Of a stretch of DNA of 64,000 bases, positions 51,482 to 60,728 are shown piece by piece; position 1 is the stretch's first letter; every line of letters starts with the position of its first letter. The position numbers were made by a program, and so were the translations under genes. The stretch comes from DQWO01 sp964478545. Its GTDB lineage: Bacteria > Desulfobacterota > Anaeroferrophillalia > Anaeroferrophillales > Anaeroferrophillaceae. Under the pieces are notes generated by a model that was not told where the DNA came from, searched no databases, and worked only from the letters and a program-made list of their open reading frames with translations. The stretch is taken from assembly GCA_964478545.1 (NCBI GenBank), contig CAYZIS010000008.1, positions 19,916 through 83,915 on the forward strand, given 5' to 3'.

Positions 51482-53539
51482 TTAAGATATGGCCCTGATG
51501 AAATAATAGAAAATAAGGACCACAGTCCCTAATACTACCGATACCGCATAGCTTTGGACATATCCCGACTGGATGTAACGAACAACCACGCTGAACCAGC
51601 CGATAATCCGGGCCACCCCATTGACAATGCCATCGATAATAGCCACATCAACACCTTTCCACAACAGAATACTGAAGCCATGGATAGGTTTGATAACCGT
51701 CAATTCATATAATTCATCCACATACCACTTGTTAAGCAAGAGCCGATAAAGGAAAGGATAGCTGTTGGCCAGCTTTTCCGGCAGATCCCGCTTTTTAATG
51801 TACATGGTATAGGCGATAAAGATTCCTATCAGAGCGATCGCTACCGATATCCCCATCAGCAGATACTCAGCAAACATGGAACCATGCTCGGCCGCATGAT
51901 GCATCCCGGCTCCATGAACTGCTTCCGCAGCTGCATGAGCCCCATGGGCAATAGTACCGCCTACTTTATGCAACAGTTTACCCGGTCCAATTCCCATAAC
52001 CGGATCGAGAAAGCTATGAATCCGATTGCTGCCCCCCAAAGCATGGGGGACTCCAAGATAACCAGCCACCGCCGCAAAGAAAGCCAAAATCATCAGAGGA
52101 ACAGTCATGGTCTTAGGACATTCATGCAGATGCTCATCGGCCCCGTCAGGTACCCGGCATTCATTGAAAAAGGTCATGAATACCAACCGGAACATATAAA
52201 AAGCAGTCATACCGGCAGCAATGGCACCCATCAGCCAGAGGAGGAAATGGCCATGGGGACTGCTATAGGCCTTCCAGAGAATTTCATCCTTGCTAAAAAA
52301 ACCGGAGAAACCAGGAATGCCGGAGATGGCCAGCGTAGCAATCAAGAAAGTCACATAAGTAATAGGGGTCTTATTTTTTAGCCCACCCATATTGCGCATA
52401 TCCTGGGCATCTACATGGGAATGAACTTTATGCAGTCCTTGATGCATGGAATGAATCACGGCACCGGAACCAAGAAAGAGCAGCGCCTTAAAGAAGGCAT
52501 GGGTCAAAACATGGAACATACCGGCAGCATAGGCTCCAACCCCTAGGCCCAAGAACATATAGCCCAACTGACTGACCGTTGAATAGGCCAGCACTTTTTT
52601 AATGTCATTTTGCACCAACCCTATGGTTGCGGCAAAAAGTGCGGTCATGGCCCCAAAGGTTGCCACTACCCCCAGGGCAAAAGGTGACATGGAATAAAGA
52701 ATGTTAGAACGGGCGATCATGTATACCCCGGAGGTAACCATGGTTGCCGCATGGATCAAAGCACTGACCGGTGTAGGACCGGCCATGGCATCCGGCAGCC
52801 AGACATACAATGGTATCTGGGCTGATTTGGCCGTACAGCCAACAAACAGGAGCAGGCAGATGGCGGTCACCACCTGGGGTGACAAGAGATGAACATGGGT
52901 AAACACCTCTGAAAACTGCAGGGTCCAAATGCCATGTTTCCCCAGGCTGGTATAAAGCAGAAGCAGACCCAGAATAAAACCAAAATCTCCAATCCGGTTG
53001 GTAATAAAGGCTTTCTTGCCGGCAATGGCATTGGCTTCTTCGGAAAACCAGAAACCGATCAACAGGTAAGAACAAAGACCAACTCCTTCCCAACCGAGGA
53101 AAAGCAGCAGGTAATTGTTGGCCAACACCAGGTTGATCATTGCAAACATGAAGAGATTCATGTAGGCAAAAAAACGATATTCACGACCTTCCTCCGTCGA
53201 CATATAGCCAATAGAGTAAACGTGAATCAGAAATCCGACCCCGGTAACAAACAGGCACATCATCATGGATAAAGGATCTATCTGATAGGCCACATAAGAA
53301 TGTAGCACCCCACTGTTGATCCACTTGAACCAGGTAAATTCATAAAGTCGCTGGTCGGCAGGCAGACCCAACATCTGGAAAAAAAGAATGCAGGTAACAA
53401 TAAAGGAGAGTGCTACTGCACCACAGGCCACCCAATGTATGATGCTCTTGTTGATTTTTTCAAACCGTCGCCCCAGCAACCCATTAACGAGCACACCAAT
53501 GATAGGGAAAATGGGAATCAACCATACTTTATCGAACAT
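51482..53539 (-). CDS. nuoL: NADH-quinone oxidoreductase-type subunit L
   Basis: 685-residue distal pump subunit. Antiporter core landmarks: WEGVGLCSYLLIGFWF, QIPLYVWLPDAMAGPTPVSA, and KKVLAYSTVSQLGYMFLGLG. A long lateral helix and a final anchor helix (VSVVLGTVVLIFYYFIRAIS) make up the C-terminal part. An His-rich loop (HKVGGTIAHGAHAAAEAVHG and following AGMHHAAEHG) lies near residue 530. Length is normal. Confidence 0.96.
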   Translation of the reverse strand: MFDKVWLIPIFPIIGVLVNGLLGRRFEKINKSIIHWVACGAVALSFIVTCILFFQMLGLPADQRLYEFTWFKWINSGVLHSYVAYQIDPLSMMMCLFVTGVGFLIHVYSIGYMSTEEGREYRFFAYMNLFMFAMINLVLANNYLLLFLGWEGVGLCSYLLIGFWFSEEANAIAGKKAFITNRIGDFGFILGLLLLYTSLGKHGIWTLQFSEVFTHVHLLSPQVVTAICLLLFVGCTAKSAQIPLYVWLPDAMAGPTPVSALIHAATMVTSGVYMIARSNILYSMSPFALGVVATFGAMTALFAATIGLVQNDIKKVLAYSTVSQLGYMFLGLGVGAYAAGMFHVLTHAFFKALLFLGSGAVIHSMHQGLHKVHSHVDAQDMRNMGGLKNKTPITYVTFLIATLAISGIPGFSGFFSKDEILWKAYSSPHGHFLLWLMGAIAAGMTAFYMFRLVFMTFFNECRVPDGADEHLHECPKTMTVPLMILAFFAAVAGYLGVPHALGGSNRIHSFLDPVMGIGPGKLLHKVGGTIAHGAHAAAEAVHGAGMHHAAEHGSMFAEYLLMGISVAIALIGIFIAYTMYIKKRDLPEKLANSYPFLYRLLLNKWYVDELYELTVIKPIHGFSILLWKGVDVAIIDGIVNGVARIIGWFSVVVRYIQSGYVQSYAVSVVLGTVVLIFYYFIRAIS

Positions 53540-53606
53540 GTCCCTCTCCTGTTTTATCTCTACTGATCAATCCTACGATCTAAAAATCAAGCACTGTATA
53601 CGTTTG

Positions 53607-53912
53607 CTACCATTTCATCAGATTGAATGAATCAACATTTATAGTTCCACGCTTACGATACATCAGGACAAATATTCCCAACCCCACTGCGGCTTCTGCC
53701 GCCGCTACCGCCATAATAAACATGACCATGAAAATACCCTCCACCGACTGATTGGCCCGGCTGAAGGTAATGAAAGCAAGATTGACTGCTCCCAGCATAA
53801 TCTCGATGCACATGAAGACAATAATGGCGTTCCTGCGGGTTATGGCACCAATGCCCCCGATGGTGAACAAAACAACTGCCAGTGCCAGATATAAATTATG
53901 ATATGCTACCAT
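53607..53912 (-). CDS. nuoK: NADH-quinone oxidoreductase-type subunit K
   Basis: 101-residue, three-helix membrane subunit. Conserved Glu residues lie in MCIEIMLGAVNLAF and AVAAAEAAVGLGIFV. Standard length and position between nuoJ (16 bases) and nuoL. Confidence 0.97.
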   Translation of the reverse strand: MVAYHNLYLALAVVLFTIGGIGAITRRNAIIVFMCIEIMLGAVNLAFITFSRANQSVEGIFMVMFIMAVAAAEAAVGLGIFVLMYRKRGTINVDSFNLMKW

Positions 53913-53928
53913 GATTATCTACCTCACC

Positions 53929-54435
53929 TTATTCGCTTTTCTGTTTGGCCAGGATAACAGCCCCAACCACCCCGGCCGTAAGCAGGATAGAAGTTAACTC
54001 AAAGGGCAGAATGTAATCAGAAAATAAAAAGTTTGAGAGCACTGTTACCTGTCCATATTTTGCCACCATCAGATCGGTAACCGGCCCTTTAATGGCCAAC
54101 ATTCCTCGGCCAAGCCCGACAACCATCAGCTCCAGAAAAAGTACCAGCAACATGACCACCCCAACTACCTTGATTTTACGTACCGGCGCATGATCTTCCT
54201 GCCTGAGATTCAGCATCATGATAGCATAAAGTACAAACATCATAATGGCCCCGGCATAGACAATAATCTGTAAAATAGCAATAAACTCAGCCCGCAACAG
54301 GAGGTAAAGGACTGCCATAAAAAAGAATGAGGCAACCATCCACAAAGCGCTGTGAACCACATTCCGGGCAAATATCACCAACAGAGAGGTAATAATCGCC
54401 AAACCACCACATAGGAGCAACATGATCAATTCCAT
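53929..54435 (-). CDS. nuoJ: NADH-quinone oxidoreductase-type subunit J
   Basis: 168 residues from the ATG at 54435; an in-frame GTG at 54450 is the alternative. Five hydrophobic helices, with the TM3 pi-bulge region FIAILQIIVYAGAIMMFVLY typical of NuoJ/ND6. Follows nuoI by 25 bases. Confidence 0.95.
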   Translation of the reverse strand: MELIMLLLCGGLAIITSLLVIFARNVVHSALWMVASFFFMAVLYLLLRAEFIAILQIIVYAGAIMMFVLYAIMMLNLRQEDHAPVRKIKVVGVVMLLVLFLELMVVGLGRGMLAIKGPVTDLMVAKYGQVTVLSNFLFSDYILPFELTSILLTAGVVGAVILAKQKSE

Positions 54436-54460
54436 GGATAAACCCCACACTTAATCGAAA

Positions 54461-54940
54461 TTATTTCCCAGTAAAAATAAACTTTTCCGGCGTTTTCAGC
54501 TTTTCAATGTCAAACTTAAAATCTTCACGATGATAATCAACGTAATCATATACCTTCGTCAATTCAATAGCGTCCTTCGGACAAGCTTGCTGGCAAAATC
54601 CGCAGAATATACAGCGAATTTCATCAATGATAAATTCTTTGGGATAGCGAGTTCCACCCTCTTCCTCATAGGGAACTATGGTAATTGCCTGGGGAGGACA
54701 TATCTTCGCACACAGCCCACAGGCCACACATTTCAGCTTGCCCTGGTCATCAACTTTCAGCCGGTGCAGGCCCCTCCAGCGATCCGCGATCTTCCGGCGT
54801 TCTGTGGGATACTGGATGGTTATGGGCTTGCCGAAATAATTCTTCAAGGTATATGCCAGCCCCTTGAACAACGGAACAAGATAGTTCCCTTTCTCGGGCC
54901 GCCTCCCACTTACCTTCATCACATAATCTTTCTTTTCCAT
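54461..54940 (-). CDS. nuoI: NADH-quinone oxidoreductase-type subunit I (8Fe ferredoxin)
   Basis: 159 residues. Two [4Fe-4S] motifs, CVACGLCAKICPPQAI and CIFCGFCQQACPKDAI, hold clusters N6a and N6b, which pass electrons from NuoG towards NuoB. The N-terminal amphipathic segment (YLVPLFKGLAYTLKNYFGKP) is typical. It lies between nuoH and nuoJ. Confidence 0.97.
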   Translation of the reverse strand: MEKKDYVMKVSGRRPEKGNYLVPLFKGLAYTLKNYFGKPITIQYPTERRKIADRWRGLHRLKVDDQGKLKCVACGLCAKICPPQAITIVPYEEEGGTRYPKEFIIDEIRCIFCGFCQQACPKDAIELTKVYDYVDYHREDFKFDIEKLKTPEKFIFTGK

Positions 54941-54982
54941 TGTTAATTACCTTTTCAACTCAAATAATGCCGGCATCCAGAA

Positions 54983-55969
54983 TCAAATGTTAAAAATCAC
55001 CATCCATAAACCGGTAAGGACAATATTCAGCAGACCAGCCGGTATTAATATTTTCCAACCCAATTCCATCACCTGATCGTACCGGTAGCGGGGAAAAGTT
55101 GATCGTTCCCAGACACAGAAGAAAATAACCGCGAATGTTTTAATAAAAAACCAGACGGGCCCCGGCAACAACGGGCCATGCCATCCACCGAGGAAGAGGG
55201 TAGTCACCAAGGACCCAAAAATGAACATATGGCAGTATTCAGCCATGAAAAACAGGGCAAATTTCATACTGCTGTACTCAACATTAAACCCGCAGGCCAG
55301 CTCGGCCTCCGCCTCCGGCATATCAAACGGAGTCCGGTTGATCTCAGCCAAACCGCAGATAATAAAGAGAAAAAAGGCAAGCGGCTGTTTAACGATATTC
55401 CACAACCCCGCCTGGCTTTGAACAATACCCACCAAACTCAACGTACCACAGACCATAACGACACTGATCACGGCCAAAGCCATGGGTAATTCATAACTGA
55501 TCATCTGAGCCCCGGCGCGCAGAGCCCCGATCATCCCGTACTTGTTGCCGGAAGACCAGCCACCCAGCATGCAACCATAAGAACCGATGGTGGAAATCGC
55601 CAGAACATAGAGAATGCCGATATCCAGATCAGTCAGATAGAGCGTTATTTCGCGCCCCATGATAGTAACAGTATCACCAAAAGGGATTATCACCAGCAGG
55701 GACAGTGCGGCCCCGATGCTAATAATCGGGGCAATAACAAAAACCGGTTTATCAGCATTGTCAGGAATCACTTCTTCTTTCATAAACCCCTTGACCCCAT
55801 CAGCCAAGGGCTGTAAAAGGCCATGCCATCCCACCCGCATGGGTCCATGGCGAAGCTGCACCAGTCCTAAAACCTTGCGCTCAATCCAAGTGGAATAGGC
55901 AACAATCAACATACTCACCCCAAAGACCACCAGGGTTTTAATGAGCAGGATGATGGTAAATTCAATCAT
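54983..55969 (-). CDS. nuoH: NADH-quinone oxidoreductase-type subunit H
   Basis: 328-residue membrane subunit forming the quinone chamber with NuoB and NuoD. Conserved YSTWIERKVLGLVQLRHGPM, SSGNKYGMIGALRAGAQMIS, and INRTPFDMPEAEAELACGFN are present. About eight helices. It starts 12 bases after the NuoG/FdhA stop, which ties that Sec protein to the complex. Confidence 0.97.
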   Translation of the reverse strand: MIEFTIILLIKTLVVFGVSMLIVAYSTWIERKVLGLVQLRHGPMRVGWHGLLQPLADGVKGFMKEEVIPDNADKPVFVIAPIISIGAALSLLVIIPFGDTVTIMGREITLYLTDLDIGILYVLAISTIGSYGCMLGGWSSGNKYGMIGALRAGAQMISYELPMALAVISVVMVCGTLSLVGIVQSQAGLWNIVKQPLAFFLFIICGLAEINRTPFDMPEAEAELACGFNVEYSSMKFALFFMAEYCHMFIFGSLVTTLFLGGWHGPLLPGPVWFFIKTFAVIFFCVWERSTFPRYRYDQVMELGWKILIPAGLLNIVLTGLWMVIFNI

Positions 55970-55981
55970 GAAAATCCTCCT

Positions 55982-58657
55982 TTATGATGCCTTCTCAACC
56001 TTGACGGCACAGACTTTATATTCGGGGATACCAGAATCAGGACAAAGGGCTGCATTGGTCAACTGATTGACTGCTGTTTCAGAGAAATGGAAGGGAACAA
56101 ACACCACCCCGGCAGCTGGTCGGTCGGTCAGCCAAGCTTTTACTTTAATGGTACCCCGCCGGGAGGCAACATTGATAAAATCACCATCCTCAACCCCCAG
56201 TTTTTCCGCATCGGCAGGATTAACCTCTGCCAGTGGCTCAGGATACAGCTGATTCAACCCATTGCCCTTACGGGTCATAGTACCGGTATGGAACTGCTGC
56301 AATACCCGACCGGTGCTGAGAATAAAAGGATATTCAGCATCGGGATTTTCCGCCGGCGGACGGAATTCTATGGGAAAGAAAACTCCCTTGCCACAAGCAT
56401 ATTCACCCACATGAAGAATAGGAGTTCCGGGATGATCTTCAGCCGGACAAGGCCAGGTAAGGGCCTTTTTCTCCAGACGTTCATAACTGATTCCCGCATA
56501 GCTGGGAGTCAGTCTACGGATTTCACCCATCACCGACCGGGAATCCGCATATTCCATCGGATAATCCATGGCGGTAGCCAGCTGACAAATAATCCAACCG
56601 TCTTCCTTTGCCTCTCCCACCGGTTCTATGGCCTTGCGGACCCGCTGAACCTTACGCTCGGAATTGGTAAAAGTACCATCCTTTTCAGCAAAGGAAACTC
56701 CTGGCAGCACCACATCAGCTAACTGGGCAGTTTCAGTAAGAAAAATATCCTGAACCACCATAAAATCAAGCTTTTTGACCGCTTTTTCAATATGATGCAG
56801 ATCCGGATCACTGACTAATGGGTTTTCACCCATTACATAGAGGCCCCGAACCTTACCTTCCAGGACAGCAGGAAACATCTGAGTTACCTGCAACCCCGGA
56901 ACAGCGGAAAGCTCTTCCAGACCCCAGGCCTTGGCGAATTTCTGCCGCACTTTTTCACTTGCAACTTTCTGGTAGCCGGTAAACACATCGGGCAAGGCCC
57001 CCAGATCACAAGCTCCCTGGACGTTATTTTGGCCCCGCAGAGGATTAACCCCACCACCAACAACACCGATATTACCGCAGAGCATGGCCAGATTCCCCAG
57101 GGTTTTCACATTATCGGTACCGCTGATATGCTGGGTGATACCCATGGCATAGAGAATTGAAGCAGGAGATGATTCGGCATACATTACGGCCGCGGCTTCG
57201 AGGTCAGCTACCGGCACTCCGGTAATTTCAGCCACATACTCAGGCGTATACTTTTCCAGATTGGCAGAAAATTTCTCGAACCCCACGGTACAGGACTCGA
57301 TATGCTCCTTCTTATGCAGTCCCTTTTTGTGAATGATAATATGCATGAGGCCATTGACCAGAGCAACATCAGTTCCCGGACGATGCCGCAACCAGAGATC
57401 AGCATAATCAACCAAGCCAATGCGGCGGGGGTCGGCTACAATCAGTTTAGCCCCCTTTCTCAGCACTGCTTCCTTAATATAGTTGGCAAAAATTGGGTGA
57501 TTCTCCGTGGTATTGGTCCCAATGGCCAGAATAGCTTTCGCCCGCAAAAGATCCTTGATCGGGTTGGTCATTGCTCCGCTACCGAACGTGGCGGCCAGTC
57601 CGGCCACCGTGGAGGAGTGTCAGAGTCGAGCGCAGTGGTCAACATTATTGGTACTGATGGCCCCGCGCATAAATTTCTGAAATAGATAGTTTTCTTCGTT
57701 GGTACAGCGGGCCGATGAAAGTCCGGCAATGGCATCGGGACCGGATTCTTTCTTGATGGCCCCAAAACGTTCAGCCACCAGGTTTAATGCTTCTTCCCAG
57801 CTGGCTTCTTTGAATTCGCCGTCCTTTTTGATCAGGGGAGTGGTCAACCGCTCATCACTGCCGATAAATTCATAGCCAAAACGTCCCTTGACACAAAGGC
57901 TACCCCGGTTAACTCCCTTACCCTCCTGAGTCGTTACTTTAATAACCCGGTTGTTCTGCACATTGAGCTCAAGCTGACAGCCACAACCACAGTAAGTACA
58001 AGTGGTTGGAACTCTCTTTACCAGCCATGGACGGCCCTTGAATCGACTGAGATTTTCCGTCAGCGCCCCGGTGGGACAAACACTCAGGCACTCACCACAT
58101 GATTGACATTTATCCCCATCAATCACCACAACCTGGGAACCGTACCCCTCACCTTTAATCTCAATAGCGCCGATTCCCTTAATTTCCCGACAAGCAGTAA
58201 CACAACGCAAGCACATGATACAACGATCAGGCCAATAACGAATCAGAGGGGTGCAATAAACAGATTCTCTTTGCGGTTTAGGGGCCTGATATTCAACCTT
58301 GTCGATGCCAAACTCATAAACCAGATCCTGCAGCAGGCACTCCCCCCCCTTGTCACAAATAGGACAGTCAAGGGGATGATTCACCAGAATCAGCTTAAGA
58401 GAATCCTCCCGGATCCGTTGAAGCCGATCTGAACTGGTGGTTACCACAATGCCGTCCTCCACCGGAGTGGTACAAGCTGCCATTGGATGGGCAATACCAT
58501 CAATCTCCACGACGCACATCCGGCATGAACCGATGGGATCCAAACGTCCATGGTAGCAAAGCGTCGGGATGCGAATGCCGGCGGTCCTTGCAGCCGCAAG
58601 AATCGTCGTTCCTTGCGGAACCTTCACTTCCTTGCCGTCAATCGATAACGTGACCAT
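55982..58657 (-). CDS. Selenocysteine-containing NuoG/formate dehydrogenase alpha-like subunit
   Basis: 891 residues when the in-frame TGA at 57620-57622 is read as Sec346; start at ATG 58657 (AGGGA six bases upstream). N-terminal NuoG part: [2Fe-2S] Cys34/45/48/62, the His-Cys3 site HPLDCPICDKGGEC, and two ferredoxin motifs CIMCLRCVTAC and CQSCGECLSVCP. The molybdopterin part has a [4Fe-4S] site CTYCGCGC..SLC, then DHCARL-U-HSSTVAGLAATFG, the exact catalytic context of Sec formate dehydrogenases with the His following Sec. A hairpin (57590-57608) suits a bacterial SECIS. It likely oxidises formate and feeds complex I. It lies between the GltD-like gene and nuoH in the operon. No second in-frame stop or frame break follows. 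Confidence 0.9.
57590..57608 (-). promoter_or_regulatory. Putative SECIS hairpin of the NuoG/FdhA gene
   Basis: Minus-strand stem GGTGGCC and GGCCGCC (7 bp with one G.U) closes a 5-base loop GGACT. The loop begins 19 bases after the UGA and opens with GG. Both fit the known bacterial SECIS rules (loop at about 16-37 bases, G in the first two loop positions). Confidence 0.7.
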
Positions 58658-58721
58658 GCTTATTCCCTGCACAAGTTAAGTTATATCTCTACTGTTTTTC
58701 CAACAAACATCACAAATCAGT

Positions 58722-60686
58722 TTATGACTTTTCCACTGCAATGGTGGCAACCCGATAACACCTGAGGCAACGATCTGCTTCAGCCATGGCCTCCTGGGGC
58801 GTAAACCCCTTCTCCACCTCATCGAACGTCCACTTCCGGGTATCCGGAGGTAGCATTTCCAGCTGGTAACGGGAGCGCCCACCCAGAAACCCAATCTCTT
58901 CAGCCGGATCAAAAACCTTGACCGCGTCGAAAAATTTGTCAAAATAATCATCTTCGGCAGCTTCCAGGGGTAGTCCGTTAATAAGCCTGTCGATATTAAT
59001 TGCCGCCGTCCGCCCTCCGGCGCAGGCAGCAATCAGGGCTCCGGGAGCAGTCTGGCAGTCTCCAGCAGAGAATATCTTGGGATTTTCCGTCTGTTTAGTA
59101 ACTTCATTGACCACAATGGTATTGCGACGGGTCCTTTCGACGTGATCAACCCCTTCAAGCATAGAAAGGTCTATGGTCTGACCAATGGCCGGCACGACAA
59201 TATCGCAATCAATAATAAATTCTGAGTCCTCCACCGGTTCCGGTCGGCAACGGCCGCTCTCATCCGGTTCGCCAAGCTGCATTTTAATACACTGCAGGCC
59301 AACCACTTTGCCCTTTTCAGCAATAACCTTGATAGGCTGAGTGAGATAATGGAAAGTAACCTTTTCCTCTTCAGCGTCATGAATTTCAACTTCATCGGCT
59401 GGCATTTCATTTCTGGTCCGCCGATACACCAGATTAACATCAGGTTTATTGATCCGAAAAGAGCAGCGAACACAGTCAATGGCCACATTTCCACCACCAA
59501 CCACCACTACTTTTTTCCCTTTGGGGTAAGGATCAATACCCGAATTAATATCAAGCAGATATTGCACCCCGGTAACAAAACCTTTATATCCGGCATTTTC
59601 GCCTTCAACCCTCATGGCGGCACTCATGTGGGCGCCATGGGCAATGAAGACGGCATCGTTATCCGCTTCCAACTGCGACAACTTTATATCTTTACCTACT
59701 TGAGTATCATAATGAATGGTAACACCCAGCTTCTGAACCTGTTCCACCTCTCCGCGCAAAATCTGACGCGGCAACCGATAGTCGGGGATACCCACCGCTG
59801 ACATACCTCCGGGTTCACCTAAACGTTCATATACGGTTACCTGGTGTCCCTTGCGAGCCAGATGATAGGCACAGGTTATTCCGGCGGGACCGGCACCAAC
59901 AACAGCCACTGAACCGGTCTTTTCCGCCGGTTCAACCAAATACTGGGGTTCCTTCTTTTTCGCCAGCTCGTAATCAGCGACAAAACGTTTAAGGAATTTA
60001 ATCGAAATGGGCTCATCCAAATTCATCCGCCGGCAGTGTTCTTCGCAGGGACGAACACAGACCCGACCAACCACACCAGGCAGAGGCAGGCGTTCACGGA
60101 TTACATCCAGGGATTCCTGAAATTTACCTTCTTTAATACACTCAATATAGGTAGGGATATCCAGATGGATCGGGCAGGCATCCATACAAGGTGCTGTCAG
60201 TTTTGTTCGGTAGGTTCCCGAAGGAATGACTGCACCACCGCCAGCTGCCTGAGCAAAATCGTCGGCAAAATACTCTAAAGCATGTCGCAGAGGAAGAGGC
60301 CCTGACTGACCTATACTACACTTGGAAGATTCACTGATTGATTCCGCCAGTCTGGCAAGGATTTCCAAGTCCTCCTGCCGCCCTTTGCCGCGACACATTC
60401 TCCCCAGGGTATCAGCAATAACCTTAGTACCAATACGGCATAAAAAACATTTACCACAGGATTTTTCCTGGATTGTCTCCATATAGGTACGACAGAGATC
60501 GACGATATTAACCTCGGAAGTTCGCAGAACAATGCCATACCAGCCGATCAGGGCCTTAATCTCTTCATTCTGCTTAAAATATTCCGGCAATGAAACCTTG
60601 TTTACAGTCTCATATTCCTGGGGTTCCTTGCTGCGATTATCAACAACTTCGCCTCCCCAGGAGCTGAAAAATATCTCTGACATCAC
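58722..60686 (-). CDS. Chimeric NuoF-C-terminal/GltD-like FAD-NAD(P) oxidoreductase
   Basis: 654 residues. Residues about 70-145 are the NuoF C-terminal domain binding cluster N3 (SCGKCFLCRIGT with Cys77/80/83, and Cys123). The FMN- and NADH-binding NuoF core is absent. Residues about 160-240 are the GltD/DPYD-type Fe-S domain (CMDACPIHLDIP, then CVRPCEEHC). An FAD Rossmann fold follows (VVGAGPAGITCAYHLARKG, about 262), then a pyridine-nucleotide fold (VVVVGGGNVAIDCVRC, about 393) and a closing FAD motif (IFSAGDCQTAPGALIAACAG). It resembles glutamate synthase small subunit and NfnB. It sits between nuoD and the NuoG/FdhA gene, where nuoE and nuoF would be, so it probably replaces them as the NAD(P)H port. 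NADH or NADPH preference cannot be told. Confidence 0.88.
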   Translation of the reverse strand: MMSEIFFSSWGGEVVDNRSKEPQEYETVNKVSLPEYFKQNEEIKALIGWYGIVLRTSEVNIVDLCRTYMETIQEKSCGKCFLCRIGTKVIADTLGRMCRGKGRQEDLEILARLAESISESSKCSIGQSGPLPLRHALEYFADDFAQAAGGGAVIPSGTYRTKLTAPCMDACPIHLDIPTYIECIKEGKFQESLDVIRERLPLPGVVGRVCVRPCEEHCRRMNLDEPISIKFLKRFVADYELAKKKEPQYLVEPAEKTGSVAVVGAGPAGITCAYHLARKGHQVTVYERLGEPGGMSAVGIPDYRLPRQILRGEVEQVQKLGVTIHYDTQVGKDIKLSQLEADNDAVFIAHGAHMSAAMRVEGENAGYKGFVTGVQYLLDINSGIDPYPKGKKVVVVGGGNVAIDCVRCSFRINKPDVNLVYRRTRNEMPADEVEIHDAEEEKVTFHYLTQPIKVIAEKGKVVGLQCIKMQLGEPDESGRCRPEPVEDSEFIIDCDIVVPAIGQTIDLSMLEGVDHVERTRRNTIVVNEVTKQTENPKIFSAGDCQTAPGALIAACAGGRTAAINIDRLINGLPLEAAEDDYFDKFFDAVKVFDPAEEIGFLGGRSRYQLEMLPPDTRKWTFDEVEKGFTPQEAMAEADRCLRCYRVATIAVEKS

Positions 60687-60728
60687 TATACTCCCATTTC
60701 CATTCTTTTACCCACACCCATGCTGTTT

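Noticed and set aside
57608..57622. Reading the FdhA-like ORF as two genes broken by a nonsense mutation
   Set aside because: The UGA sits at the known Sec position, the flanking residues are conserved on both sides in the same frame, and a hairpin lies at the right distance. Sec is the better explanation.
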